A stretch of 64,000 nucleotides of DNA from Thalassia testudinum (lineage: Eukaryota > Streptophyta > Magnoliopsida > Alismatales > Hydrocharitaceae), in assembly GCA_037157565.1 (NCBI GenBank), contig JAZHRO010000014.1, positions 103,261,501 through 103,325,500 on the forward strand. Reading direction: 5' to 3'. Below are positions 33,908 to 46,189 of this stretch, piece after piece. The notes under the pieces are model-generated. The model searched no databases. It was not told where the DNA came from and worked only from the letters and a program-made list of their open reading frames with translations. The translations under genes were made by a program, and so were the position numbers. Within the stretch, counting starts at the first letter, position 1; the number at the start of each line of letters is the position of its first letter.

Positions 33908-36660
33908 TAATTGGGACGTTGGCTTCGAGAGATAACCGGGTTTTATTGTTATAGCGTTGTAGTATAGCCAGTTATTGCCAACATTTCAAATATAATTTTT
34001 TTACTCGGAAAATAAAAGAGTTCCCGAGGTCGAACTCAGGGAGCAAGTTGTATTCTAGAGATATACATGTTTCTTTTACAAAAAGAAAGAGAGAGGGAAA
34101 GAATTTGTTGTCTTCTTTTTCTTTGTTTTCTTCTTTCTGTTCTTCTTCTTCTTTGTCTGCAGAGGTGATGTCTTTCTTCTGCAATGGTGATGCTCTTCTT
34201 CTTCTTCCTGCTGTTCCTGCTCCTCCTTTTTCTTCTGTCTTTCTTCAGATCTTCTTCTTTCTTCTTTGTTTTCCTTCTTTCAGTTCTTCCCTTGTTCTTT
34301 TGTGTTCTCCTCTGCCTCGCCTTCTTCTGTTGTTCTTCAGATCTTCCTCCGTCTTTCTTCTTTTGTTCTTCAGATCTTCCTCCGTCTTTCTTCTTTTCCC
34401 TTCAGGACGTCGTCTGATTTTCAAATCAGACGACTTAAACTTCCTGTTGCTACAGTCAGCTTCCTTCTTCTTCCGCGGTTCTTCTTCTTCACCTGTGCCT
34501 ACACACTTTAGAGCTTACGTCAGAGAACAAAACCTACTCTACCCTCTCCCCCTGCGTCTCTCTCTCTCTGAAACCACTCTTGGGAAAGCTCTCCCAGAGC
34601 TGCCGGGTAATCGGGTTCGGGTCACGCCCGGGTCCAGGCCCACCGGCGTGCGTGGTGGGCGAGGAGTGCAGGTCAGTCTAAGTCGGGTCGGGTCAGGTCC
34701 GCAGGGCGTGAGCGCGGACGAGACCGGGTAACCGGGCGGGTGTAAGGGGACCTCACCCCGTGTGTTGAGGCAGTAAGGCTAGTGCACAAAATCAATTTAA
34801 ACAGTGGAAAGGGTGTGAGGCTTACCGATGTGGGACTAAACGCAGACCTTTCCTCGCGTGCGCCTGCTGGGAGACCGCGGCCTGGCTTCTGCAGCTGCGG
34901 CTTTGATTTGCGTAGGTTGCTGGCTGGCTGCCTTCGCAAGACTCCCCGTAATCCGCAGCAGCTGGAGACCTGGAGTCCTCAAGCCTGGAGCGCGGGAGAA
35001 GCTGCTTCAATGTGCGTTAATGGCGGTCGAACCTCAAAACCTGTCGGACACGAATATGGCCTCTCGGCCTGATCAAACCACTGGGGAACCTTCGCCGTGG
35101 CACGGCGAAGGTGAGGAGCTGCGCGGCAGGCCGCAAGGTGGTGTCTGGCGGCAGCCCTAGGTTGGACTGCAACCGGAGGAATGGGTTTGTTCGGGGGAGT
35201 GTTACGGAGGTGTGGAGTGGCAGTGGAGGGGTGGGGGGTGCTCAGTGTGATGAGGCGGAGGTTCGGTGAGGGTCGGCGAGGTGTGTGAGGCTGTGGAGCG
35301 ATGGGAACATCTCGCCGGAGGGTGGCCGGAGTCGAAGGGGGTGACGATGGTCAGGGTCGGTCGAGGGCATAATTGAACAAATTGGAACCGGGGAAAGAAA
35401 GAGGAGAAGAAGGGAAATAGTTCTAACTTACTTGCAGGGACGAAGGGGGAGCAGTAGGGCGACAGTCGTATCGACTGTCGCCGGAGAAGAAGATGCTCAG
35501 GGAAGGAGGCGGCGGCGAGCAGAGAGCCGGAGAGGCGCCAGCTGGGTGCGGCGTGGCGCGGGAAGAGCAGGGGAGGAAGTCTCTGCTGCTGGTATTGCGG
35601 CAGAGCGAAGAGGAGGAGGGGGAGGAACCGCCGGAGCTGGTGAGCGTCTGCCGGAGAAAGAAGAGAGGAAAGTTGGGGATTTTCTCCGTCAGATCCGAGC
35701 TGGGAAGAACGGTGGAGCGACGGGGGTATTTATAGGGATCAAAACAGGGAGGGAGGCGGAGGGAGACGACGTGTCTCCCTCGCCGGAGGATGGCCGGAGA
35801 CGAAAGCCCATACCGTCCGTGCGTTCGCACGGCCGGTATGGTGGGCTACAGCGACCAGGGGGGTGTCCCTGCGACGGCTGACAACGCAGGGCACCCCTGG
35901 TTTACTTGCCAGGCTTTCCCCCTCACCCTGCGCGGCGCCATGCTCCGCGCAAGGTCGCCGGAGCATGGTGCTGGCCGGTTTTGCAGGGGGGACCTGAATG
36001 CAAAGAACGAAGGAGAGTTAGGGGCCAAAATGCGACGGTTCAAAAGTTGAGGGCCAAAAAGTAAATATATGAGGATCAAAGTGTAAAGTCGGTCAAGGAG
36101 GTTTCTTCTTAGGCTCAAGTTTTTATACATGATTAATTAGGACCTAAGGAATCTGATGGTGAATTTTATTTCTATATTAAACCTTGTTTGACCGGTCAAT
36201 TTATGCGAAAACCCAGATTAAGTTATTAATTGGGCATGATTCTCAATGTAGGTCAACATGGGTTCTGAAGGCCAAATTGAAGGTTCTAAACCCTAGAGAT
36301 TATTTTTCTATGAATTTTAGAGGGTTTATTCTATTTTTACTTTGCCTCGAACCTCGTGAATTGAAGTGGGTTGTTTTAGGGTTACAGATTATCATTTAGT
36401 TCCTTGGAATTGTTGTAGCCCTTGCTAGATCATCTCATCCCACTTTTATTCTTATTAAGTTGCTTTGACCTATGTTTGGACCCTGAATTACCCTGTATGC
36501 AGATTATACTGGTAAAATTGCATTTTTACCCCTTATGACTTGTTTTCTCCTTAAACTCAGAATTCTCTGAGTTAAGCCTTTCCTTGAGTTATGTAGGAGC
36601 TTTTATCCTTTGTATTGGGTCAAAATGAGCTAGTTATGGCTCATGATGAGGTTCTCATCA
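33908..36660 (-). repeat. Solo LTR V1
   Basis: 2753 bases flanked by TGCAT (33903-33907 and 36661-36665). On the minus strand it starts TGATGAG-AAC-CTCATCA, a perfect hairpin tip. The TATA box CTATAAATA is at 35727-35735 on the minus strand. A CTT-rich pyrimidine stretch fills about 34080-34480 and corresponds to the GAA-rich part of V2. The longest frames here (34048-34731, 35432-35881) come from skewed composition and are not called as genes. Confidence 0.82.
35727..35735 (-). promoter_or_regulatory. TATA box of V1
   Basis: CTATAAATA on the minus strand. Confidence 0.5.
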
Positions 36661-36829
36661 TGCATCCATCTGCGATCTCGATCCGACGCTCCACCGCACG
36701 CCATGCGGCTCGTCCCACACCCTTCGATCGTGCATCAACACTCCAATTTCACCTGCGCGCTATTGCATTTGATTTCGCAGCTCCTCGTGCCTTGAATGCT
36801 CGCTCATGCTGCGCCTTTGGGACGTTGAC

Positions 36830-39127
36830 TGGTCGTGAAAATGAGTGATCTGTAAAAGTCGAGAATTAAGTCGTTGCAACACGCAATTTTGATCGCTTTT
36901 GAATTTATAAAACACCGAGTACTCGATGAGTATTCGGGTCGTCCCTGGGGAGGTAGGAATTCTTTTTAAAATCTCTCACTTGAAATTTAGAAATCAACTT
37001 TCTTTTTGGGTTTGGAAATATGTATTTTTTTAGGGTTTTGAATAAGGGCAAAACAATTGTAGAGAAAACGGGAATTGGAACTATGAGAAATCAAAGCAAC
37101 AAGTGCCTTAATTCTCCAACTCACTCCAAGCAAGGGTTGCTTGGAATAATGGAGAAACAAGTCACAACAACAATCACAAGCTAACTAAACAGAAAGTACA
37201 GGAATGCTTCTTGAATTGAAAATTTGTTTTTACAATGGGTTGGAGAACTAACAAGTGAAAGGGATTCCCACTTGCAATCTCCAACACAATTCTAACACTA
37301 CACTACCATGCTAAAAAAATATAAAAAGAGTGTAGAAGAAAGCTTAGGAAAAAGATGATGTTGCTGTAGACTCCCGCTCCAATTCAGGTTGCCCCTGAAT
37401 GGAAGGAAGCTTTCTATTGGCTCCTGGCTTTCCTTCCTTTTGGCAAGCCCTAGGTGGGGCTTGCCTAGATCCTCCTAGAGGGGAATATTTCCACTCCAAA
37501 TCTCCTCCCTAGGGTGGCGTGGACCACCCTTCTTGCTCCTCCTTTGGACGTCCTCCTTGCTTGGCCTTCCTCCTTTGGTTTGGTGATGACATGAGGAAGA
37601 AGAAGATGAAGTTGAAGCCACCAAGGAGACAGAGTGTCTCCTTGATCTTCTTCCTCCTCTCCTTCTTTCCTTGGATGTTGGTAATGGTGGATCTAGGTGG
37701 AAAAGAAATGTAACCAAGGATGATCATAATGTGGTGGTTATATGGTTATTTATAGAGTGGTAAGGGGGTAGGGTAGGCGTGTAGGGAAATGGATGGCTAG
37801 GATGTATTTTTGGTGGTGGTTAGATGATCTAATGGCTATGGTTAGTTGGCACCAAGTGAAAGGTTTTGGTGGCTTTTGGGTGGACGGCTAGGATGGGGTA
37901 GTTGTAGGATCTAGGGCTAAGGTTACTTGGCACCATCTTAATGGTTGCAAGGGGGTAGTTATGGGTGGAAGGGCACCTAAAAGATGGAGCCAAAAATGAA
38001 GAGAAGACTCCATTTTGGTGCCACCAAGGAGGGTTCTAGAAGGGGGGTTATGTGTAGGGTAGGGATGTCTTGTAGGGGTAGGTGTATGGCTAGGATGTGG
38101 GGGTGTTTTGGAGGGAAATTAGTGGTGACTTTTGGTGGTTAGTGGGGTGAAGGGATGCTTTACGGTTGGTGCCAAAAGGGTAGGACTATGTGGTAGCTTA
38201 GGTGGACTTAAGGTTAGGTATTTTTGGTGGAGTTAGCTAGGTAGGATTGTGGGTGATGATGGATGACCATGGAGTAGAGGAGTAGGTATTGAGCTTAGCT
38301 AAGCTAGCTAAGCTAGCTAAGCTAGCTTAGCTAGTAGTGGAGGAGCTAGGGTTTAGCTAGAAGGAGGTAGCTAGGAGCTATCTGGAGCTGAAATAATTCT
38401 CCCGGAGCTGATGATGGTTGAAGAGGTCTTCTTAGGAGCTCAACTACTTATCTTAGCTAGCTAGTTCTTATGCTAGTAGCTAGGCTTGAGTAGTTGAGCT
38501 AAGTTGAGCTGGTTTCAACCTAATTTAAGCTAGGTTGAGTTGGAACTGCCTCTGATGAGAACTCCTGATCTAGCTTAGCTACTAAGTAGGCAAGTAGTAG
38601 CTAAGCTTGAGGGAGTTCAGCTACCGAGAGTTGAGTGGAGCTGGGTAGAGCTGGACCTGAGCTGAGTTGAACTTTTGTCAACTAAGTTGAGCTAGCTAAA
38701 GCTCCCAGTGAATTGATTGGAGCTAGGATGAGCTAGACTCAACTAAGTTGAGCTGGATTTGAGTTGAGTTGACGTGAGTTGAGCTAAATTGAGCTACCAT
38801 CTAGCTAAGATAAGCTGAATAGGGCTTGAGGGAGCTAAACCTAGCTCATGTGAAATGATAAACAATTGAGATGAGTTGGATCCATCTAGGGTTTAGCTGA
38901 AATGATCTTCTTCACTTTCTGCCTTCTTGAGTGCTAGGGCTTTAAAGGTTTGATCATCTGCTTATCCTTAACACTCAAGTAAACATGTCAAAAACACAAA
39001 AAGAATGCAATGCATGCCTAACCTGGGTTATGCCTAAATGTAACCCGAAAACCCATTTGCAGAGTTAAAAACCTAAGAGCTAGATCTATTTTAGGGAATA
39101 AAAATGATGATAAATTAGCGTTTATCT
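36830..39127 (-). repeat. Solo LTR Y3
   Basis: About 2.3 kb, same family as Y1 and Y2 and opposite to Y2. Flanks TTGAC (36825-36829) and CTGAC (39128-39132) differ by one base. The joined flanks match the uninterrupted X 5' LTR near 47029. The AGCT array is at about 38290-38850 and the TATA box at 37746-37755 on the minus strand. The terminal palindrome at 39108-39127 has one mismatch. Confidence 0.8.
37746..37755 (-). promoter_or_regulatory. TATA box of Y3
   Basis: CTATAAATAA on the minus strand. Confidence 0.5.
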
Positions 39128-39668
39128 CTGACCAATGCACTATGTGCAAGGATGGTTGCATTTTGGATTTCGCGTGTGGCTGCCTTTAGCTGTTGATGAC
39201 GATTCAACGGCTGAGATGCGTTCTCTCTTGATGAAGAGTGCGGGGAAGTAGGTGACGTGGATCACTCGTGGCAATTGGATGACGATCCAATGACCATGCT
39301 ATTTTCGCTTTAGCGGTTGAGGGTGCGAGGGTGGGCCATTGGGATGGCACCACGTGGAACCATCTTGACCGTTCATCTTCCCACCTTTGTAGGTGGTGCT
39401 ACAAGGCTTCGATTGAGATGATTTTTGTGCCATCGGACTGAGATTGTCGCTTTGAGTCCATCCATATGGTCAGATTTATCATCCGTGGCTCTAAATCATC
39501 TTCCATTATTATTGCCTCTCAATCAGAGCATAGAATAGCATTATTATTTACAAAGCTAACAAATCAACTACAATGCAAAATATGCTGCTTATGCATGCAT
39601 TATTCCTTATTTAAGCTAGGATCTAACTTAATTTAGGTAGATTAGGTCCTATGATTGCTCTGCAATCA

Positions 39669-39705
39669 TACCCCTATGCCTAAATCTTACTAGTCCCTAG
39701 CAAAT
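39669..39705 (-). other. PPT block of element X
   Basis: Minus strand: GCTAGGGACTAGTAAGATTT then AGGCATAGGGGTA, directly followed by TGATTGCAGAGC of the LTR. It is nearly identical to the Z block. Confidence 0.82.
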
Positions 39706-41389
39706 GTAAGACTAAATGTAATTTATCAAGAGTTTGATTAGAGATCTATTTCCTTTGTTTTCATCTAGAAATTTAAAAATCCAGATAAACGTGAAAGTGT
39801 AGTGTTGTAGCTTATGCAACGGATCCACGTGAAAAGCCAGTCCACAACTAAAGCTTGTACTTTGCCCCAAGTAAAACTCTATTAGGATAGGCAAACTTCT
39901 TCCCTCGGGGGTACAACAAAATAATATGTAATTTCAGCCCCAGCTTTTGGCTTAGGTAGAAGATGTCTGAGTCAAGTAGGTTTGTATTTGGTGGCTTACA
40001 CTCCTCTGGTGCTACATATAGACGAGTACTATAGAACCTAGATTTCTAGACTGTAAAATAACTTAATTAAGAGAGAAGCGGAGAAATTATACTCTTTTTA
40101 GTTCCTTTGTACTCATTCTCTCTCTTTTTTCTTCTTTTTTCTTATCTTTTTCTTTTCCTTTTCTTTTCTTTTCGAGCTCACAATCTCACCATATTTGTAA
40201 ATATCTTTAGTGGTCTCTTATGGCATTAACACTTTAATTAAGTTCTGACAATCCTATAATTAAGTCTGAAATCTTCAGCTAGTATTTGGGCAGTCAGAAA
40301 TATAGACAAGTAGGTCAAGGTTGTATTTGTTTGATCGTAATCATAGTAGGTATTGCTTCCTCAATGTACTTGACACACAAAATAAACATAACTCAACACT
40401 TTTTTTTATTTTTTTAAGGATTTTTCTCTTTTTCTATTTTTTTCTTCTATTTTCTTATTTTTTCTTATCACTACCAACACATGCAATACAACACACATAC
40501 GTAAATTTTAATTCACGAGACATTATTGGGGATTGGTGATGTTTAAGAGGATATTGGGTGGCATATTTGGTGGAAGTGCCTATTCTCGACACTGGGAAAG
40601 GAATGGATGAGACAACGTATTTCTGACCTTTAACATTGACACCCTTCTTCAGCCGAGGATTCCGTATAGGATGGTTGTAATCATCCACCTTAGTCCTAGT
40701 TTTATTAGAACCCACTCTCTGCGTATTTGCCTTATTTGGTGGCTCTAAAAAATTCACACAAAGAATTTGTATGCAGGAACCGAGAGCGAAAACTATACCT
40801 AACTCCAAGTATCATTATCTAATTTTTAGAAACTAAGATTCCTTGTACTAGATTTAGAGCACCAGTAGACACTCTAATTTTACCTCACAATTATTTGGTG
40901 GATTTAATAGAAGATGGTTTGCCTAACTTCCTAATTACTGTCCAAGGGTTCAGGAAAAGAAGCAATGCTTCTTCTCGACAAACTAAAGATGTCTATTGGT
41001 CTTTATTGTGGATCAATTGCAAATTCTACGTGCAAGTATGAAATTATACTGGATTCTAAATTCAGGAATGAACTGAAGAATAATCCCTAATAAAACATCT
41101 TGATAAAAATCTATTTTCTAAGGTGTTGACTGGGAAAAATTTCAATTTATGTGTACTATCCCCTCATGCCTAAGTTCTTGCTTGTCCTCATGCATGAATA
41201 AAAGGAAAAATGAATTAAGATAGGGGGTAAGGATAGAAATCACCTGGAATTGCTCCTGATTCTTCATTCAGCATATGCCAACACAAACATGATAATCACA
41301 ATATGCAGAACAATATGCAAAAATGAAATATGCAATGTATAAAAAGATAGACATAAATGTTGAGTTTAACGCCTCCAGTTAAGTAAAAC
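39706..41389 (-). other. X internal region, PPT side, mostly non-coding
   Basis: No supported frame. Plus-strand T/C runs at 40110-40175 and 40400-40470 are A/G-rich on the element strand. A second PPT-like block lies at about 41157-41190 without an LTR beside it. Confidence 0.5.
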
Positions 41390-42095
41390 TCAATAAGAAA
41401 GATCAGTGATTGCTGAAGAGATGATCAAGACTAATAAAAAGATGTGCTCGTCTGCTCCAAGAATTAGTGGTCTACAAATGTGAACCAATTGATGATGCAT
41501 CCCAATTCCAAAGAATCTTTCACTAGCAAAGTGTGGAATAAGGACAAAGAATGAAGGATAATCGGAATGAGGGTCATGATGCCAATCTCGTTCATTAATT
41601 CTGTTCCAAAAGTACATGAGAGGGTGCTGAGGAAGTGGATTGATATGAAAATTGAAATGCAAGTTAGCATTAGAGTCTGGATCGTAAGGGTCTTCATAAT
41701 GGTGATTAACATTGAAAATCATGCTCTCCCCTTACTCTAGGTTCTATGAAGGTATATGTGAAATTGGAAGTTCTGTATAGAGATCACTGAAATCCTTGTA
41801 AGGAATGATCTCATCCTCATTGGTGTTAATCTTAGATTCTTGGGAATCTATCTTAGTCTTTGAATCGAGTCAACAATTAGATTGACTAGGATTATGAGTA
41901 ACTCCCCAATTCATTGTACTCAAAATTTTGCCCTCATATGTATCTGATTCCTCAGCATTTTGTGATTTAGATGGCCTTTCCGTTTCCCCCGATAAATTAT
42001 CAGAAGTATCCCCTGATAATTGGAAATCAGAATCAATGGTAAAGAATGCAGACTCAGGGTTTCCTTCATCACCTTGGTAGGTGGGAGGAGAAAAA
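41390..42095 (-). pseudogene. Downstream acidic frame of element X
   Basis: Two frame-linked open stretches on the minus strand (from 42095 down to 41870, and 41722-41390) separated by a few stops. The first is acidic and Ser/Thr-rich (GDTSDNLSGETERPS). The second is rich in His, Pro and aromatic residues, with blocks HHYEDPYDPDSNANLHF and INERDWHHDPHSDYP, and ends in a hydrophobic tail. I do not recognise a family. It was continuous with the upstream Gag-like relic before S1 inserted. It might be the C-terminal part of an extended Gag or a separate product. Confidence 0.4.
42091..42095. repeat. Target site duplication (left) of S1
   Basis: AAAAA, matching 43918-43922. Low complexity makes this weaker than the other duplications. 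Confidence 0.55.
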
Positions 42096-43917
42096 TGTTG
42101 GTGCAAGGGCACCATGATCATTGATTTTGATGATAACAAAACACTTTTGATTTAACATTTTCATTTGAGTTTATAAGTTTCAAGATAAATGCAAATTGAA
42201 TCAAGTGTAAAGGAGTTCAAGCTTGCATCCATGGCGGATTGGAGGAGCTTGCTGGAGAAGAGAAGATGGAGCTTCGCATGGAGAAGAGAAGAGAAGGCTT
42301 GACAAGAAGTATATGATAGATGTCTTTTTATCTTAAACTTTATATTTATTTATGTTCTTTGCTTTTTTTTTTTGAGAAATATGTTCTTTGCTTTTTTATT
42401 TCGTAGATAATTGTTACAGAGCCCCAAAGTAATATACCATAGTCTTAGGATCACTTACACAAACCTATGATATTTAGACAATCTTTGACAAATCAATATA
42501 GAAATCTGTCAGCCTGATTAGACGTCAAATCTAGACATCAGACATCTGATCTTGACTTTTAAGACCTCTGACCTTTTGTCCAGATGTCCAAAATACCTAG
42601 GCTGGTAACCTACTTTTTGTCTGCCACCTTCAGAGGTCCAGCCCATAGTCCAGACATCTTACAAGACGTCTGAGGACCTTGCCAGACGTTAAACAATAGG
42701 ACCATTGGATTTTCAGACCTTTATTTTAGAGGATTAAGTGTTAATCAGCTTTGCATCTACTTTTAGACATTCGTAGAGCATCCCAGACGTCTGATAAATA
42801 GATGTTTGGCTAAGATTTGGCCTAAATCACCTTTTGTCAGACTTAATAGCTGTTTAAGCCTTGAGAAATCAATTCCTGCAGAGGATTGCCTTTCTAGACA
42901 TCCAGACAGCTTGCTAGATGTTTGACCTGTCATCTGAGCAACTTAATCCAAGAGCCCTATTTAGATCTGGTGGAAATAGGGAGGAACCCGTCTAGAGTTA
43001 GATGTCCAATTCTTGTCCCAGATGTCTTAAAAGTAACTCTTAGACGTCCGTCTTGATCCAACTCAATTCAGATCATTAACCCTTCTAGATCATATGACTG
43101 AACCTTAGATCAGACGATGACCCAGACGTCTGACTAAAAAACTAGATGTCAGATAACCCTGTCAGATTCATAAATGACCCTGATTTTGGCCTAATTTGCC
43201 TTGGATTTGTTTCGAACGGCTAATTAAGCCTTCCAAAGCCTTCTTAAGGGTTGCTAAGCCTTCTATAAATAGAGGACCCTTCCTTTGATTGGCACACCAA
43301 GTAATACTACTTTCCACCACATTTGTGTCCAAGAAGAGATTATCAAGTAGAGAAGTGTTGTTGCTCTCCAAGATCTTCTACCATACACTAGAGAGCACCA
43401 TTTTCATTGTGCACCCGCTCTCCCACCGTTGCATACAAGAGTGTCGTTGTGCCTTGCGTGGATCATGCTTATCGTGTCACTAGCTGACACACTTCCATCG
43501 AAGGGAAGTTTCTTTTTCCTATAGTAGCTAGATTAACATTACTACTTTGTGGCTCTATAGGACTGTTGTAATGTTGTCTTTGTTGGGTATTCACCTTGCG
43601 AATTCTCGTCTCCCTTGCAAGACAAAATACTCCTCTTGAAGAAGAGGGGTTTGAGGTACACTACCCTTGTACAAAGTAGTGTCAGTTGTAAGAGGTTGAA
43701 CTACCCTTGCTTGATGTAATTCATTAGTGGATTTGATCTGCTAGGTAGATTAGGAAATCCTAAATCGAGAGGTTTAGGTGGTGATTTTTACATAGATTTG
43801 GGTTTTCACCTAAAATTTCTTGTGCGCTTGTGAGATTGCATATTTTGTGTGATTGATATTTTTTCTGCATTATCTTTGTATCGCACACATTTGACCTCCC
43901 CTCCATAGGGAATTAAA
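42096..43917 (+). repeat. Solo LTR S1
   Basis: 1822 bases starting TGTTGGTGC with a conserved ATTTTGATGATAACAAAA block near the start, and ending GGGAATTAAA where the S2 copy ends GGGAATTACA. TATAAATA at 43264-43271. GACGTC-type palindromes fill about 42520-43160, upstream of the TATA box (42665-42670, 42786-42791). The start block is common in plant Copia LTRs, so the family is probably Copia (inference). Confidence 0.82.
43264..43271 (+). promoter_or_regulatory. TATA box of S1
   Basis: TATAAATA, followed by GAGGACCC; same context in S2 on the minus strand. Confidence 0.6.
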
Positions 43918-43922
43918 AAAAA

Positions 43923-45545
43923 TGCACATCAGATGATGTTGGAGTGAAAGAGGATTTGCTTCTTAGAGGAAGTGATTTGGACTGAGCACTCGGGTCAAAT
44001 CTAGATTCATCCAGGCACATGTAATTTTTAGAATCTCTAGACAAAATCATCTTTGAACTGCCAAGGTGCGTTAATTAGAAGTGTCCAACTCATTCATCTC
44101 TCTATCTCCCTGAGAGATTTCTTTTGTTTGCCCATGATTTTTATTATATCCAACCTTCCTTTGCTGAAATTCCCCCAAATTGTTTGAGACATCCAAATCT
44201 AAATCGTTCTGTGAATCCTTGAATATAAAGAAATCATATTCCAGCTCGCGAATGACTGATTCCTCAAAATGAAAGGTTTGCATCTCAGAGCTTTCATCAA
44301 GATCTAGATCCATAGGTTGATTTTCTTCCTTGATTCCATTAGGGGTCTCCCACAATTGTAAATCAATGTTGGGCATATCGATCCTTTCCTCCTCACTTTC
44401 CCAAATGGGACTCTTAGATGAATCCATTCGAGTTATTCCTGGGTCGTGTCTCATGACCACATCAGATGTCTCTTATTTCATTTTAGAATCATCTATTGAG
44501 AAATTAGCATCATCCACTTCGGGTGTGTGACCCAAAGAATCTCTATGAACAGTCTCTTGTACAACAATGTCAAATTCCATAAGATCCTCAGGACTAGTCT
44601 GAACTTGGTACTGCAAAAGGAGTATGCCTTGAAGTGTACGAGTTTGTTGAGTCATCCTAGCCAAGGATTCTAGTTCTTTAAGAGCTATCATTAGAGATTC
44701 TTGGGTTGCAATCAAAGTTTGCATCCACCCCAGATCGGTAGTGATTTGGACTTGATGTAGATACTTTGCAACTATGTCCATATACTTAGCCACCATTTGT
44801 GCTAGTCTCAAAAGTTGTTGAGTCCAGAGGCAGCTCCTTGTTGGTGATCTGTGCAGATATGACCCCAAAATATGAGTTAGATGTGAAAGATATAGGGCTT
44901 GAGGGGGATGTATAGCTATAATAAATTTGTTTTGGAAAATCATAGGGGTGGTGGGTGGGTTCGGTGTAGTCATAGGTTGAGGTTGAGTCCTCAAACTTAA
45001 GTGGCTCACTACCAACATGTGGCACATTCCAACTGCATTTAGGGTCCCTAGATGTGATGACTTGGGTTCATTGTTCTTCATCATAGATTGCTTTTCTCAA
45101 ATCCTCAGATTCCCTTTTACTGATCTCCCTTGCTTCCTAGACTATTTGGATCAGTTCGACGATCTGGGAGTTCTTGTGAGGGGTAGGAGCTTGCCTTTGG
45201 TGGGACTGGTCAAAATAGTTAGTCATCATGATGAGATCATGATCCCGCATGGAGAGTGTCTCTAAGGGTTGTGATGTTCCTTGATATTGAGACATCTATG
45301 TGGATCTCCAAGAAGGTGAGGTGGGTATATCTAGGGCAGAGGAGCATGAGGAGAAGTCTCCCACCCATAAGAAGTTGGATCATAGTTGGGTTAGGAGAAG
45401 AGAAAGATGACTCTTGAGGGTGGTAGAAAAAATTTGGGTCCATGGAAATTGAATGGTCAGAAAGGTCAAAAGACACATGGAGGATCTTAGTGACCTTACA
45501 CCAGTTACAAGGGGCTGGTGGCAGAACAAGGCAAAGGCCTTGCAA
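43923..45545 (-). pseudogene. Gag-like and coiled-coil relic of element X
   Basis: Read leftward on the minus strand. A Tyr/Pro/Ser-rich Gag-like segment (about 45545-44830, e.g. DYTEPTHHPYDFPKQIYYSY) is followed after a frameshift by about 120 codons with a coiled-coil look (QESLMIALKELESLARM). A strongly acidic stretch comes next (DLDLDESSEMQTFHFEES) down to 44071. The last 330 codons contain a single stop at 44461-44463, so this is one of the better preserved frames in the window. The order matches the W relic. No enzyme domain is seen and the function is unknown. Confidence 0.55.
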
Positions 45546-46189
45546 TCAAATTGGTCCTTATAATTAGATGACTAGACTTTTTGTTAAGGTTTGAATTCTT
45601 GAAGAAAATTCGTCAAGAAATTGATTGAAGATGATTTCTGCCTTTTAAGCTTACTCAGCCAGTCTGTTATGAGGGGACTAAGAGGAAGGTTCTTCCTTCG
45701 GCTTTTGCCTTCAGGTCCTTAATATCCCTTAGCTGCGGTTGTTTGACACTATCCTGCAGGCTAGACACTAGGTTTGGCCAAAGAGGTTGAGACCACCTAG
45801 TAGTTAAAAGATGAATGTAGGTTATTAAGATATTCTTTTCAATTTTTAACCTTTTCTTCAAATTGGGTGTGTGGTGAGTGGTCCACAAGGTGACCTGACT
45901 CACCAACTAGTCATTGGACTTGATTGAGTTCAGGCTAATCTAATGTGGTCTCTAAATATAACCCTAAAGGTTAAACCTAGGGTTCATGCAGTTTGATTAA
46001 GTAGACTACAATCATATTTAAAATACTCTCTAAGATGAAGTTGGGATCCAAATGATATAAAAATTCGCAGGAAGATTCCTTTTTCAATAAGCTTTTCAGA
46101 GAATATTTTTTCAAAATTTTTACTGTTCCAAATAAATAAATATGAATTTTAACTAATAGGGGGTCAGATCTAAAATGTTGACCCCATGT
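45546..46189 (-). other. Leader of element X, PBS lost
   Basis: Non-coding. Contains the hairpin at 45678-45732 with outer arms CTAAG/CTTAG and inner arms CCT/AGG and GGC/GCC on the element strand. The PBS and the terminal part of the 5' LTR are missing: homology to the 3' LTR begins near 46190. Confidence 0.55.

Larger units (their letters stand above)
30796..39668 (-). repeat. 3' LTR of element X (carries Y2, V1 and Y3)
   Basis: X-derived pieces are 30796-31423, 33682-33907, 36666-36829 and 39133-39668. Each aligns in order with the uninterrupted 5' LTR at about 46190-47572, which proves the three insertions. TATAAAAAGG on the minus strand lies at about 31337-31347. GTTCGACCA lies at 30891-30899, 95 bases from the LTR end. 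Confidence 0.85.

Noticed and set aside
34048..34731. 227-codon open frame rich in Phe, Leu and Ser
   Set aside because: It arises from a CTT-rich pyrimidine tract in solo LTR V1; no domain is visible and V2 does not preserve it.
35432..35881. 149-codon Arg/Gly-rich open frame
   Set aside because: Antisense to V1 and overlaps its TATA box; a product of high G+C.
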